From the NCBI RefSeq assembly GCF_001400735.1, contig NZ_LJPW01000134.1:1-50462 (forward strand): 50,462 nucleotides of DNA, in the 5' to 3' direction. The notes under the pieces were generated by a model that had not been told where the DNA came from, made no database searches, and saw only the letters and a list, made by a program, of their open reading frames with translations. Both the position numbers and the translations under genes were made by a program. Numbering within the stretch: the stretch's first letter is position 1; each line of letters opens with the position of its first letter. Positions 9,129 through 16,853 of the stretch are shown piece by piece. The stretch comes from Pseudomonas caricapapayae (GTDB taxonomy: Bacteria; Pseudomonadota; Gammaproteobacteria; Pseudomonadales; Pseudomonadaceae).

Positions 9129-9149
9129 TCAGAGCACTTGGTTTGTGCA
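9126..9149. promoter_or_regulatory. NtrC-like enhancer site, left copy of a 24-bp inverted repeat
   Basis: GCAC (9134-9137), N7, GTGC (9145-9148) fits the NtrC consensus GCAC-N7-GTGC. Its centre is about 108 bp upstream of the predicted rutA transcript start, a normal enhancer distance. The 24 bases 9126-9149 recur as an exact inverted copy at 10033-10056. A weaker second site (GCAC at 9154-9157, N7, GGGC) lies 20 bp further, two helical turns away. Confidence 0.65.
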
Positions 9150-9250
9150 GGGTGCACGCGGATGGGGCAGGTCTGACGGGGCAGGTAATCCGTATCGACA
9201 AAACAGCTGCGCCCGTTAAGATGCCCGCTTATTTCGGCATCACTGGATGG

Positions 9251-9979
9251 ATGTGCGTGAACAAGAAACCTCCCTTGGCTGAACCCGCGAACAAGCGTGC
9301 ACGCAAGGTCAAGCCAGAGACTGTGGTCAAGACGACCCGCGAGCCCAGTGCAACGTCCCTGAAAAGGCGCATGCGCCTGATGGAAGGCAAGCGCACGCTG
9401 ATTCTCGATGCGGCGCTGGAGATATTTTCCCGCTACGGCGTGCACGGCAGCAGTCTGGATCAGGTCGCGAGCCTGGCGGACGTTTCCAAGACCAACCTGC
9501 TGTACTACTTCAGCAGCAAGGACGATCTTTACCTGAACGTGCTGCGTCAGTTGCTTGAGGTCTGGCTGAGTCCGCTTGTGCACTTCACCGCCGACAAGGA
9601 GCCGGTTCAGGCGATCAGTGCCTATATCAAGGCCAAGCTGGAGATGTCTCGTGATCATCCGGCCGAATCACGGCTGTTCTGCATGGAAGTGATGCAGGGC
9701 GCACCACTGATCCAGGGCGAGTTGCAGCATCCGTTGCGCGACACGGTGCAGGCCAAGGTGGCAGTGATTCAGCACTGGATCGACAGCGGCCGGTTGGCCC
9801 CCGTCAACCCGCACCATCTGATTTTTACCTTGTGGGCGACGACTCAGCATTACGCCGACTTCCGTACTCAGGTCGAGGCGGTCACCGGCAAGACGCTGGA
9901 CGATCCGGCGTTTTTCGAGGAAGTGCTGGCGAGCCTGCGCAGCATGGTTCTGGACGGGATTTTGCCGCGCAACGCCTGA
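9251..9979 (+). CDS. rutR: RutR, TetR-family regulator of pyrimidine use
   Basis: The TetR-family protein has an N-terminal helix-turn-helix (IFSRYGVHGSSLDQVASLAD, then VSKTNLLYYFSSKDDLY) and the RutR-type C-terminal domain (FRTQVEAVTGKTLDDPAFFEE). In E. coli RutR binds uracil or thymine and then leaves its operator. The start is uncertain: ATG 9251 gives 242 residues, about 30 more than E. coli RutR, because of a basic N-terminal tail; upstream in-frame starts (9143, 9221) would run through the NtrC-like sites and are disfavoured. It is divergent from rutA and precedes the ABC transporter, with regulatory modules on both sides. Confidence 0.9.
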   Translation: MCVNKKPPLAEPANKRARKVKPETVVKTTREPSATSLKRRMRLMEGKRTLILDAALEIFSRYGVHGSSLDQVASLADVSKTNLLYYFSSKDDLYLNVLRQLLEVWLSPLVHFTADKEPVQAISAYIKAKLEMSRDHPAESRLFCMEVMQGAPLIQGELQHPLRDTVQAKVAVIQHWIDSGRLAPVNPHHLIFTLWATTQHYADFRTQVEAVTGKTLDDPAFFEEVLASLRSMVLDGILPRNA

Positions 9980-10032
9980 ATGCTGCGCTTGCTCCTGGAC
10001 GCGCACTCCGGACGGGCAGCAAATGTGCGTGA

Positions 10033-10056
10033 TGCACAAACCAAGTGCTCTGATTC
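10033..10056. promoter_or_regulatory. NtrC-like enhancer site, right copy of the 24-bp inverted repeat
   Basis: This is the exact reverse complement of 9126-9149. GCAC (10034-10037), N7, GTGC (10045-10048) lies about 110 bp upstream of the predicted start of the transporter transcript, nearly the same distance as in the rutA promoter. Confidence 0.65.
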
Positions 10057-10073
10057 GGACCGTTTGATCTGTT
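10054..10073. promoter_or_regulatory. Degenerate RutR-like site upstream of the transporter operon
   Basis: TTCGGACCGTTTGATCTGTT matches the rutA operator (read on its minus strand) at 13 of 20 positions, keeping GACC and a one-mismatch version of GGTC. It abuts the NtrC-like site in the same order as at rutA. Binding by RutR is inference. Confidence 0.4.
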
Positions 10074-10124
10074 TTCAACGGTGCGATCAGGTCAGGTCGT
10101 TGTTGCATAATGTTTTTCGGGGAG

Positions 10125-10140
10125 TGGCATGGATGCTGCT
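10125..10140 (+). promoter_or_regulatory. Sigma-54 (-24/-12) promoter of the BMP-type ABC transporter
   Basis: TGGCATGGATGCTGCT has GG-N10-GC spacing and differs from TGGCACG-N4-TTGCW at two fixed positions. The transcript would start near 10151, about 50 bases before the substrate-binding-protein ATG. Confidence 0.7.
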
Positions 10141-10199
10141 AAAGCCTGAGAGTCGGCCACGTGCTGTCCTCATCGGCCATTACCCTCAGGAAAACGTCT

Positions 10200-11291
10200 A
10201 TGTACAAGAAACTGTTGCCCGGGACATTGTGTGCGGCCGTAGCGTTCGGGACAGTCAGCCTCGCTCAGGCTGAAGGATTGACCCTCAAAGGGCCTGCGAA
10301 GATCGCCATGGTGTATATCAGCCCGCGCAATGACGGCGGCTGGACTCAGGCCTTCGACGAGGCGCGGGTGAAGCTGGAAAAGGAACTGGACACAAAAATC
10401 CAGTTCGTGGAAAGCGTGCCCGAGAACGCAGCAGCCATTACCCCCGTGGTCGACCGACTCATCGCGCGCGGTGCAAACATCATCGTCGGCACCGCGTTCG
10501 GCTATTCCGACACCTTCCTTGCGCTGGCAAAAAAATACCCTGATGTCGCATTCCTGAATGGCTCGGGCACCACCAACGCGGCCAACCTCGAATCGTTTTA
10601 TGGCCGTACTTACGAGAGCCAGTATCTGTGCGGCATGGCAGCAGGCGCTGCCTCGAAGACCGGTAAACTGGGCTTCGTCGCTGCCAACCCGTTCGGCCAG
10701 GTCAACTGGACTATCAACGCTTATGAACTGGGGGCGCGGCAGATCAATCCGAAAGCCACCCTTACCGTGGTCTACACCGGAGCCTGGAACGATCCGGTCA
10801 AGGAGCGCGCGGCAACCATGGCGCTGATCGACAACGGCGTCGACGTGGTCGGCCAGCACGTCGACAGTCCGACACCGCAGATCGTTGCTCAAGAGCGCGG
10901 CATTCATGGGACCGGTCACCATCGCGACCTCAGCGAATTCGCCCCCAAGGCGACCGTCTGTTCTTCGTTGTGGGTGTGGGATCGCTTCCTGGGGCCAGAA
11001 CTCAAGAAAGTCATTGCTGGCAACTGGACGCCTGCCGCCAACGGTGCGCTGTTGTCGATGCAGCAGGGCGGTACCGATATCACGCTGACTAAAGACCCGA
11101 TCATTTCCGACGACAATCGCAAAAAGATCGAAGCCGAGCGCGCCGAGCTGCTGGCAGGCAGGAAAATCATCTACAGCGGTCCGCTGGCTGATCGCGATGG
11201 CAAAGAGCGAGTTGCGGCGGGTCAGCAGTTGTCTGACCCGGATCTGTGGAAAATGGACTGGTTCGTCGAAGGCGTGAAGACTCAGCAATGA
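10200..11291 (+). CDS. BMP-family (PnrA-like) periplasmic substrate-binding protein
   Basis: The 363-residue solute-binding protein of the BMP/Med/PnrA family usually binds nucleosides or purine-like ligands. It has a Sec signal peptide (MYKKLLPGTLCAAVAFGTVSLAQA) without a lipobox, so it should be a soluble periplasmic protein. Family motifs are YISPRNDGGWTQAFDEA after the signal and GQHVDSPTPQIVAQERG in the middle. The start at 10200 has an AGGAA ribosome site; an in-frame ATG at 10161 lacks a signal sequence. Its stop overlaps the next gene's ATG (ATGA). The rut context suggests uptake of pyrimidines or related compounds, perhaps replacing the missing RutG permease. Confidence 0.88.
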   Translation: MYKKLLPGTLCAAVAFGTVSLAQAEGLTLKGPAKIAMVYISPRNDGGWTQAFDEARVKLEKELDTKIQFVESVPENAAAITPVVDRLIARGANIIVGTAFGYSDTFLALAKKYPDVAFLNGSGTTNAANLESFYGRTYESQYLCGMAAGAASKTGKLGFVAANPFGQVNWTINAYELGARQINPKATLTVVYTGAWNDPVKERAATMALIDNGVDVVGQHVDSPTPQIVAQERGIHGTGHHRDLSEFAPKATVCSSLWVWDRFLGPELKKVIAGNWTPAANGALLSMQQGGTDITLTKDPIISDDNRKKIEAERAELLAGRKIIYSGPLADRDGKERVAAGQQLSDPDLWKMDWFVEGVKTQQ

Positions 11292-12799
11292 GTCAGGTCA
11301 ACGCGCTGCAACTCACGGGTATCAGCAAATCTTTCGATGGTTTCAAAGCGCTGATCGATGCCGACTTCACTGCCTGTTGGGGCGAAGTGCATGCGTTGCT
11401 GGGCGAGAATGGTGCAGGCAAGTCCTCGCTGATGAACATCGCAGCCGGGCTGTATGCACCGGAAAGCGGCACGCTGTTGCTGGACGACAACCCGGTTCAG
11501 CTTCAGGGGCCAAGAGATGCCAGCCGCTACCGGATCGGCATGGTTCACCAGCACTTCAAGCTGGTGAAGCCCTTTACGGTGGCGCAGAACGTTCTGCTGG
11601 CGCTGCCCGAGCAACCGGGTGAAGGCAGCTATCGCAAGCGTCTGCGTGCACTGGAACAGGAGATTGTCGACAAGGCCGGCGCGCTGGGTTTTGCGATTGA
11701 CCCGACGCGGACCGTCGACAGCCTGTCGGTCGCTGAACAGCAGCGTGTCGAGATTCTCAAAGTGCTGCTGGCCGGCGCGCGGATCCTGATTCTCGATGAG
11801 CCAACCGCAGTCCTCACCGATCAGGAAGCCGAGCGCCTGCTGCTGACCGTTCAGGCCTTCGCGAGGCAGGGTGCGGCGGTGATTCTGGTGACGCACAAGA
11901 TGGCTGATGTCAAACGCTATGCCGACCGCGTGACCGTGATGCGCGGCGGGCGCACCGTGCAGACCCTCGATCCGCAAAAGGTAAGTGTCGAGCAACTGGT
12001 ACAACTGACCGTGGGCGAATCGGTGTCGGTCGCCGAGCATCACCCTGCGACGCCTGGTGAACTGCGCTTGCAGGTGCGCGACTTGCGCAGTGTCGGCAGC
12101 AGCGCGCTCAATGGCGTGAACATGGCCCTGCACGCGGGGCAGATCTACGGTATTGCAGGCGTTGGCGGCAATGGCCAGGCCGAACTCGCCAATGCATTGA
12201 TGGGGCTCCCGCACGTCACCGAGGGTGAAATCCACATGACCGCTTTCGGCGATTTGCGCAACGCCTCGGCCGACCAGCGCCGGCAACTGCGTATCGCGTC
12301 TATCCCGGCGGACCGCTATGGCGCGGCGCTGGCCGGGTCGTTGTCGGTGGCCGAGAACTTCGGCGTCGGCAACATCCACAGTGGCCAGTACGGCTCTTTC
12401 TGGCGTTTGGGCTACAAACGCCTGAAACAGGATGCGCAGCGTGCAGTGGCGGACTTCGATGTGCAGGGCGTGCGCTCTCTCGATCAGAAAGCCGCACTGT
12501 TGTCGGGGGGTAACGCTCAGAAACTGGTGATTGCCCGCGAATTCAGCCGCGACCCGCAATTGGTGCTGGTGCATAGCCCGAGCCGGGGGCTGGACGTGCG
12601 TGCCACACAGGCGGTGCATGCCCGCTTGCGGGCCGCTCGGGACGCTGGCGCTGCGGTGCTGGTGATCAGCGAAGATCTGGACGAAGTATTGGCCCTGGCT
12701 GACCGTATCGGCGTGATGAACGGCGGGCGCATCGTCGCCGAGTTCGATTACCCCGCCGACCGTCAAGCCATCGGCAAAGCGATGGTGAGCCATGAATGA
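11288..12799 (+). CDS. ABC transporter ATPase with two ABC domains, BMP-linked
   Basis: The 503-residue protein has two tandem ATPase domains, as in the RbsA/YufO group. Domain 1 has Walker A GENGAGKSS, signature SLSVAEQQRVEIL and Walker B ILILDEPTAVL. Domain 2 is degenerate at Walker A (GVGGNGQAE), keeps LSGGNAQKLVIAR, and has VLVHSPSRGLD where the Walker B acidic pair is altered. Such asymmetry is usual in this family. It overlaps both neighbours by a few bases, so the four genes are a coupled operon driven from the promoter at 10125. Confidence 0.93.
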   Translation: MSQVNALQLTGISKSFDGFKALIDADFTACWGEVHALLGENGAGKSSLMNIAAGLYAPESGTLLLDDNPVQLQGPRDASRYRIGMVHQHFKLVKPFTVAQNVLLALPEQPGEGSYRKRLRALEQEIVDKAGALGFAIDPTRTVDSLSVAEQQRVEILKVLLAGARILILDEPTAVLTDQEAERLLLTVQAFARQGAAVILVTHKMADVKRYADRVTVMRGGRTVQTLDPQKVSVEQLVQLTVGESVSVAEHHPATPGELRLQVRDLRSVGSSALNGVNMALHAGQIYGIAGVGGNGQAELANALMGLPHVTEGEIHMTAFGDLRNASADQRRQLRIASIPADRYGAALAGSLSVAENFGVGNIHSGQYGSFWRLGYKRLKQDAQRAVADFDVQGVRSLDQKAALLSGGNAQKLVIAREFSRDPQLVLVHSPSRGLDVRATQAVHARLRAARDAGAAVLVISEDLDEVLALADRIGVMNGGRIVAEFDYPADRQAIGKAMVSHE

Positions 12800-13913
12800 A
12801 ATAGCGCAATCCCCTGTAGCTGCCCCGAAAACCGTGCGGCAGCCGTTGCTGTCGCGACGCTACACACTGGAACTCCGTCAACAGACCGGTTGGCCTTTGC
12901 AGGTGCTGATCATTGCCCTTGCATTGCTGATCGGGTTGGCCATTTGTACTTCAATCCTGATTGGTGCCGGCGTGCCTGCGGACGAGTTGCTCAACGAGTT
13001 CGTCGTTCAGACGGTATTCGATGCGCAAAACTTCAAGGCCGTGCTGTTTCAGGCATCGCCGATGATTATGGTCGGGCTGGCCGGGTGCATGGCATTTCGG
13101 GCGCGCTTCTGGAACCTGGGCCTGGAAGGCCAGATGATCTGGGGGGCTATCGGGGCCACGGCGATTTCGCTGTTTCAGGTAGGGCCTGAGTTGCTGCGTC
13201 TGCCGCTGATGATGTTGGCGGCCTTGTTCTGTGGACTGCTGTGGGGCCTGGGGCCGGTTCTGTTGAAGCTCAAATGGCAGGTCAACGAGATCATCTCGAC
13301 CCTGATGCTCAATTACATCGCCGCCAATTTCCTGCTGCACCTGGTTTACGGCAGTTGGAAAGATCCACGAGACAACTTTCCCTACTCGCCTGCGTTCCAG
13401 AGCTTTGAGCGATTACCCGATCTGTTTGCCGGGTATAACGCAGCGATTCCGCTGGCGCTGCTGGTAACCGGCCTGACGCTGTGGTTTGTCGGCGTCTCGC
13501 GGGCCGGTCTGTACCTGCGTTTCGTCGATGCCAACCCGAACGTCGCCGCAGCCGTAGGCGTGCCGGTGCGCAAGATGATTATCGGCACTGTGCTGCTTTC
13601 AGGTGCGCTGGCCGGGCTCGCGGGGTTTGTCGTGACGTCGGGACAGGAAGGTCGCCTGACCCAGTCGTTCTATCAGGGGTACGGTTTTTCCGGAATCCTC
13701 ATCGCCTTTCTGGCCCGCAACAATCCGGTAGCCGCCACTGTGGTCGCGTTGCTGATCGCCATGCTGTTCGTGGCCGGGCGCAACCTGCAGGTCTTCTATC
13801 AGATTCCGTTTTCGATGGTGCAACTGATCCAGGCGATCCTGGTGATCTGCGTCGCGTCGTCGGACTTTTTTATCCGCCATCGCCTGCGTCGCATTCAGGC
13901 AGGAGAACGTTGA
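12792..13913 (+). CDS. ABC transporter permease 1 of the BMP-type system
   Basis: The 373-residue multi-spanning membrane protein of the BPD_transp_2 (branched-chain/ribose type) permease family. About nine to ten hydrophobic segments are visible, with the family stretch FRARFWNLGLEGQMIWGAIG and the permease loop VDANPNVAAAVGVPVRKM. It begins inside the last codons of the ATPase gene (8-bp overlap) and its stop shares one base with the next ATG (TGATG). It pairs with the following permease to form the channel. Confidence 0.92.
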   Translation: MNEIAQSPVAAPKTVRQPLLSRRYTLELRQQTGWPLQVLIIALALLIGLAICTSILIGAGVPADELLNEFVVQTVFDAQNFKAVLFQASPMIMVGLAGCMAFRARFWNLGLEGQMIWGAIGATAISLFQVGPELLRLPLMMLAALFCGLLWGLGPVLLKLKWQVNEIISTLMLNYIAANFLLHLVYGSWKDPRDNFPYSPAFQSFERLPDLFAGYNAAIPLALLVTGLTLWFVGVSRAGLYLRFVDANPNVAAAVGVPVRKMIIGTVLLSGALAGLAGFVVTSGQEGRLTQSFYQGYGFSGILIAFLARNNPVAATVVALLIAMLFVAGRNLQVFYQIPFSMVQLIQAILVICVASSDFFIRHRLRRIQAGER

Positions 13914-14839
13914 TGGAGCTTATTTCCCACTGGCTGGGCAGCGCACCGGACTTTGCCGTGCCGTTCGCGCTGGCTGCACTGGGCCTGATCCTCATCGAGC
14001 GCAGTGGCGTACTGGCGCTGGGTGTCGAAGGGCTGATGCTGGTCGGTGCACTGGCGGGCATCGGGATGCAACTGAGCCTGGGGTCGCCGGGCCTGTCACT
14101 GCTGGCGTCGATGGTCGCGGCAGGTCTGGTTTCGTTGTTGTTTGCGCTGATGGTGCTGGTCCTGCGGATCAATCAGGTGATTGCCGGGTTGGCTCTGGTG
14201 TTCTTTTGTCAGGGCTTGACCGGGCTGCTGGGCACGCTGCTTGGCTGGACCAATCGACCGGTCAGTGGCTTGCAGGCGGTAGAACTGTGGCCGTTATCCG
14301 AGCTGCCGGTGGTGGGCCGGGTGTTTGTTCAGAATCCGATGGTGTACCTGACTGTGGTGGTTTTCATTGCCGTGGTCTGGCTGCTTGACCGTACCCGGAC
14401 CGGGCTTCGTTTGCGGGCCATTGGCGAGAACCCGCAGGCCGCCGATGCAGCGGGCATTTCCGTATCGGGTTATCGTCTGGCAGCGATTGTCGCCGGGTCT
14501 GCCTTGATGGGGCTGGCGGGTGGCTTCATTGCCGTGCTCAGTACCAAGATGTGGATTGCGGACATGACGGGCGGACGCGGCTGGATCGCGGTTTCACTGG
14601 TGATCTTCGCACGCTGGTCGCCGTGGCGCGCCCTGGCGGGTGCATTGCTGTTCGGCGGTATCGAGGCGCTGATCCCGCAGCTGGCGGCAACGGGCGTGCG
14701 TCTGCCTCAGTATTTTGTCTTGATGACGCCTTACGCCGTCACGCTGCTGGTCATGGTCTGGGTGGCAAGCGGCAAGCGTCAATCCAGCAGCCAGCCGGGT
14801 GCGCTGGGGGAACCTTACATCCGTGAGGAACGACGTTGA
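13913..14839 (+). CDS. ABC transporter permease 2 of the BMP-type system
   Basis: The 308-residue hydrophobic protein is homologous in architecture to its upstream partner. It has the equivalent GVLALGVEGLMLVGALAGIG segment, the permease loop GENPQAADAAGISVSGYRL, and the C-terminal segment WIAVSLVIFARWSPWRALAG typical of YufQ-like permeases. The start at 13913 shares one base with the previous stop; a longer in-frame extension to 13481 lies inside permease 1 and is rejected. It is the last gene of the transporter operon. Confidence 0.92.
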   Translation: MELISHWLGSAPDFAVPFALAALGLILIERSGVLALGVEGLMLVGALAGIGMQLSLGSPGLSLLASMVAAGLVSLLFALMVLVLRINQVIAGLALVFFCQGLTGLLGTLLGWTNRPVSGLQAVELWPLSELPVVGRVFVQNPMVYLTVVVFIAVVWLLDRTRTGLRLRAIGENPQAADAAGISVSGYRLAAIVAGSALMGLAGGFIAVLSTKMWIADMTGGRGWIAVSLVIFARWSPWRALAGALLFGGIEALIPQLAATGVRLPQYFVLMTPYAVTLLVMVWVASGKRQSSSQPGALGEPYIREERR

Positions 14840-14952
14840 ATGAAACGCGCGAAGCGCCGTAGTACGGGCGGTTCAGCCGGGGTTAAGGAATTTTTGACAG
14901 ACGGCATGCTCTAATCCGGTTACCAGCGTTCGTCAAAACCAGGAGCTCCTGA

Positions 14953-15642
14953 ATGTTTACCTCGCGTCGTTTGATCATTGTCGCCACCGCCGTAGCCATG
15001 CTGTCCGGCTGTGCGACATCCAATCCCTATGACAATCAAGGCCAGGCACAAAGCTCCGGTGGCATGAGCAAAACCGCCAAATACGGCGGACTCGGCGCAT
15101 TGGCCGGTGCGGTAGCAGGCGCAGCCATCGATCATAACCATCGTGGCAAGGGCGCATTGATCGGTGCTGCCGTTGCGGGGGCTGCATCGGCAGGTTACGG
15201 CTACTACGCAGACAAGCAGGAAGCGGCATTGCGCGAGAGCATGGCCAACACCGGCGTCGAGGTGCAGCGTCAGGGTGATCAGATCAAGTTGATCATGCCG
15301 GGCAACATCACGTTTGCGACGGACTCCTCGGCCATCGCCAGCAGCTTCTATTCGCCGCTCAACAACCTGGCCAGTTCGCTGAAGCAGTTCAACCAGAACA
15401 ACATTGAAATCGTCGGTTACACAGACAGCACCGGCAGCCGTCAGCACAACATGGACCTGTCGCAACAGCGCGCTCAGAGCGTGGCGACGTACCTGACCTC
15501 GCAGGGCGTTGACCAGTCGCACCTCTCGGTGCGTGGCGCAGGCCCCGACCAGCCGATTGCCAGCAACGCCGACGTCAACGGCCGCGCGCAGAACCGTCGC
15601 GTAGAGGTCAACCTGAAGCCGATTCCGGGTCAGCAGTACTAA
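14953..15642 (+). CDS. OmpA-family lipoprotein, YiaD-like
   Basis: The 229-residue outer-membrane lipoprotein has a signal peptide ending in the lipobox LSGC (about residues 18-21). A glycine-zipper segment follows (GGLGALAGAVAGAAIDHNHR and GALIGAAVAGAASAGYGYYA, about 45-85). A C-terminal OmpA domain (about 115-225) contains the peptidoglycan-binding pattern TDSTGSRQHNMDLSQQRAQ and NADVNGRAQNRRVEV. It probably tethers the outer membrane to the cell wall. A GGAG ribosome site lies before the ATG and a strong terminator 20 bp after the stop, so it is likely monocistronic. Confidence 0.93.
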   Translation: MFTSRRLIIVATAVAMLSGCATSNPYDNQGQAQSSGGMSKTAKYGGLGALAGAVAGAAIDHNHRGKGALIGAAVAGAASAGYGYYADKQEAALRESMANTGVEVQRQGDQIKLIMPGNITFATDSSAIASSFYSPLNNLASSLKQFNQNNIEIVGYTDSTGSRQHNMDLSQQRAQSVATYLTSQGVDQSHLSVRGAGPDQPIASNADVNGRAQNRRVEVNLKPIPGQQY

Positions 15643-15661
15643 GCCGAACGCCTCGGAAACG

Positions 15662-15690
15662 ATAGGTAGCACACCCGCTACCTATTGTTT
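15662..15690 (+). terminator. Intrinsic terminator after the OmpA-family gene
   Basis: A perfect 9-bp stem (ATAGGTAGC with GCTACCTAT, loop ACACCC) is followed by TGTTT. Confidence 0.8.
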
Positions 15691-15697
15691 CTCACGG

Positions 15698-15802
15698 CAG
15701 CGTGGGAATGCACTGTGTGACGCTCTGCGTCGCAATGCGATGACGTGAGCAGGAGGCGCAGCGTCCAGGACGGCATGCCGACGCGGAGCATTGGCACAAC
15801 AG
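15698..15802. repeat. Pair of inverted REP-like elements
   Basis: Two copies of a REP-like unit in opposite orientation: a minus copy at 15698-15733 and a plus copy at 15754-15802. The unit reads roughly GACGCAGCGTC, a short spacer, GCATGCC, then ACGCGGAGC. Related single copies lie at 47756-47810 and 50333-50387. All sit between genes, which is typical of pseudomonad REP/BIME elements. Confidence 0.75.
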
Positions 15803-15845
15803 TTGATAGCTGAAACGCGAGGTTTGCGGCGGCCTTGATGGCCTC

Positions 15846-15870
15846 TTCGCGAGCAAGCTCGCTTCCACTT
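15846..15870. repeat. REP-type palindrome TTCGCGAGCAAGCTCGC
   Basis: GCGAGC and GCTCGC arms around AA form the palindromic core familiar from pseudomonad REP sequences. It lies just after the yihG stop codon. Confidence 0.65.
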
Positions 15871-15884
15871 CTCACCAGTCAATA

Positions 15885-16790
15885 TCAATGCCGCGCCGGA
15901 TACTGCTCATGCAGTCTGTCCAGCAGCCTGTCTTTCTCCTCCCATAACGCATTGATCCACTGCTGAAATTCCAGCCGGTATTCACCGTCCTGGTCGTAGT
16001 TTTTGCCGAGGAACTGCTGCGGAATCCTGATTTCTTCGAAGTGGGCAACCACTTCCTTGACGTTGCCGCACAGCAGGTCCCAATAGCCGGGTTGCCCGCC
16101 CGGATAGTGGATGGTCACGTTGATGATCGACTCCAGCTGTTCGCCCATCGCATCAAGCACGAAGGCAATGCCGCCCGCCTTGGGTTTGAGCAAGTGGCGA
16201 AACGGCGAGTTCTGCTGGGCGTGTTTGCCGGCCGTAAAGCGCGTGCCTTCGGCGAAGTTGAAAATCCCTACGGGGTTGTGGCGGAATTTCGCACAGGTGC
16301 GGCGCGTGGTTTCCAGGTCCTTGCCTTTCTTTTCCGGGTGTTTCGCAAGGTAAGCCTTGGAGTAGCGCTTCATGAACGGAAAGCCCAAAGCCCACCACGC
16401 CAGACCGATGATCGGGACCCAGATCAGCTCCTGCTTGAGGAAGAACTTCAGCGGGCGAATGCGCCGGTTGAGCACGTACTGCAAGACCATGATGTCAACC
16501 CAGCTCTGGTGATTGCTGGTGACCAGATACGAGTGCTGGTAATCGAGTCCTTCCAGGCCGCTCAGGTGCCAGCGGGTATGGCAAAGCAGTCTGATCCAGG
16601 CATTGTTGTTACCGATCCAGATTTCATGAATGTGGCTCATCAGCCAGTCGGTGAAGCGCTGTGCAGCAGAGAAGGGCAGGCAGATCTTGAGAATCGTGAC
16701 CGCGAACAGCACCGAGCAACAGATGATGGTGTTCAGCGCCAGCAACAGCGAGGCAATGACGCCGCGTAACGGGGCAGGCAGGAAATCCAT
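15885..16790 (-). CDS. yihG: YihG-like membrane acyltransferase (PlsC family)
   Basis: The 301-residue membrane-bound acyltransferase resembles E. coli YihG along its length. It has an N-terminal hydrophobic segment, the HX4D catalytic motif in NHQSWVD, the block FFLKQELIWVPIIGLAWWAL followed by PFMKRYS, the acceptor-site motif FAEGTRFT, and the end QQWINALWEEKDRLL. It should acylate lysophosphatidic acid or a similar lipid at the inner membrane. The start is ambiguous: 16790 (MDFLPAPLRG, GGAG upstream) is preferred; 16844 would lie 10 bp after the pta stop. It is probably cotranscribed with pta. Confidence 0.88.
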   Translation of the reverse strand: MDFLPAPLRGVIASLLLALNTIICCSVLFAVTILKICLPFSAAQRFTDWLMSHIHEIWIGNNNAWIRLLCHTRWHLSGLEGLDYQHSYLVTSNHQSWVDIMVLQYVLNRRIRPLKFFLKQELIWVPIIGLAWWALGFPFMKRYSKAYLAKHPEKKGKDLETTRRTCAKFRHNPVGIFNFAEGTRFTAGKHAQQNSPFRHLLKPKAGGIAFVLDAMGEQLESIINVTIHYPGGQPGYWDLLCGNVKEVVAHFEEIRIPQQFLGKNYDQDGEYRLEFQQWINALWEEKDRLLDRLHEQYPARH

Positions 16791-16853
16791 GAAGGAGATG
16801 GCTCCGGAAGTTGTCGGAAGCCGCAGACTGCTCTGCGGCACCATGATCGGGTA

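Noticed and set aside
10170..12793. Antisense frames of 372 and 503 codons opposite the ABC transporter genes
   Set aside because: Their lengths merely reflect the codon bias of the real genes on the plus strand, which carry signal-peptide and Walker motifs.
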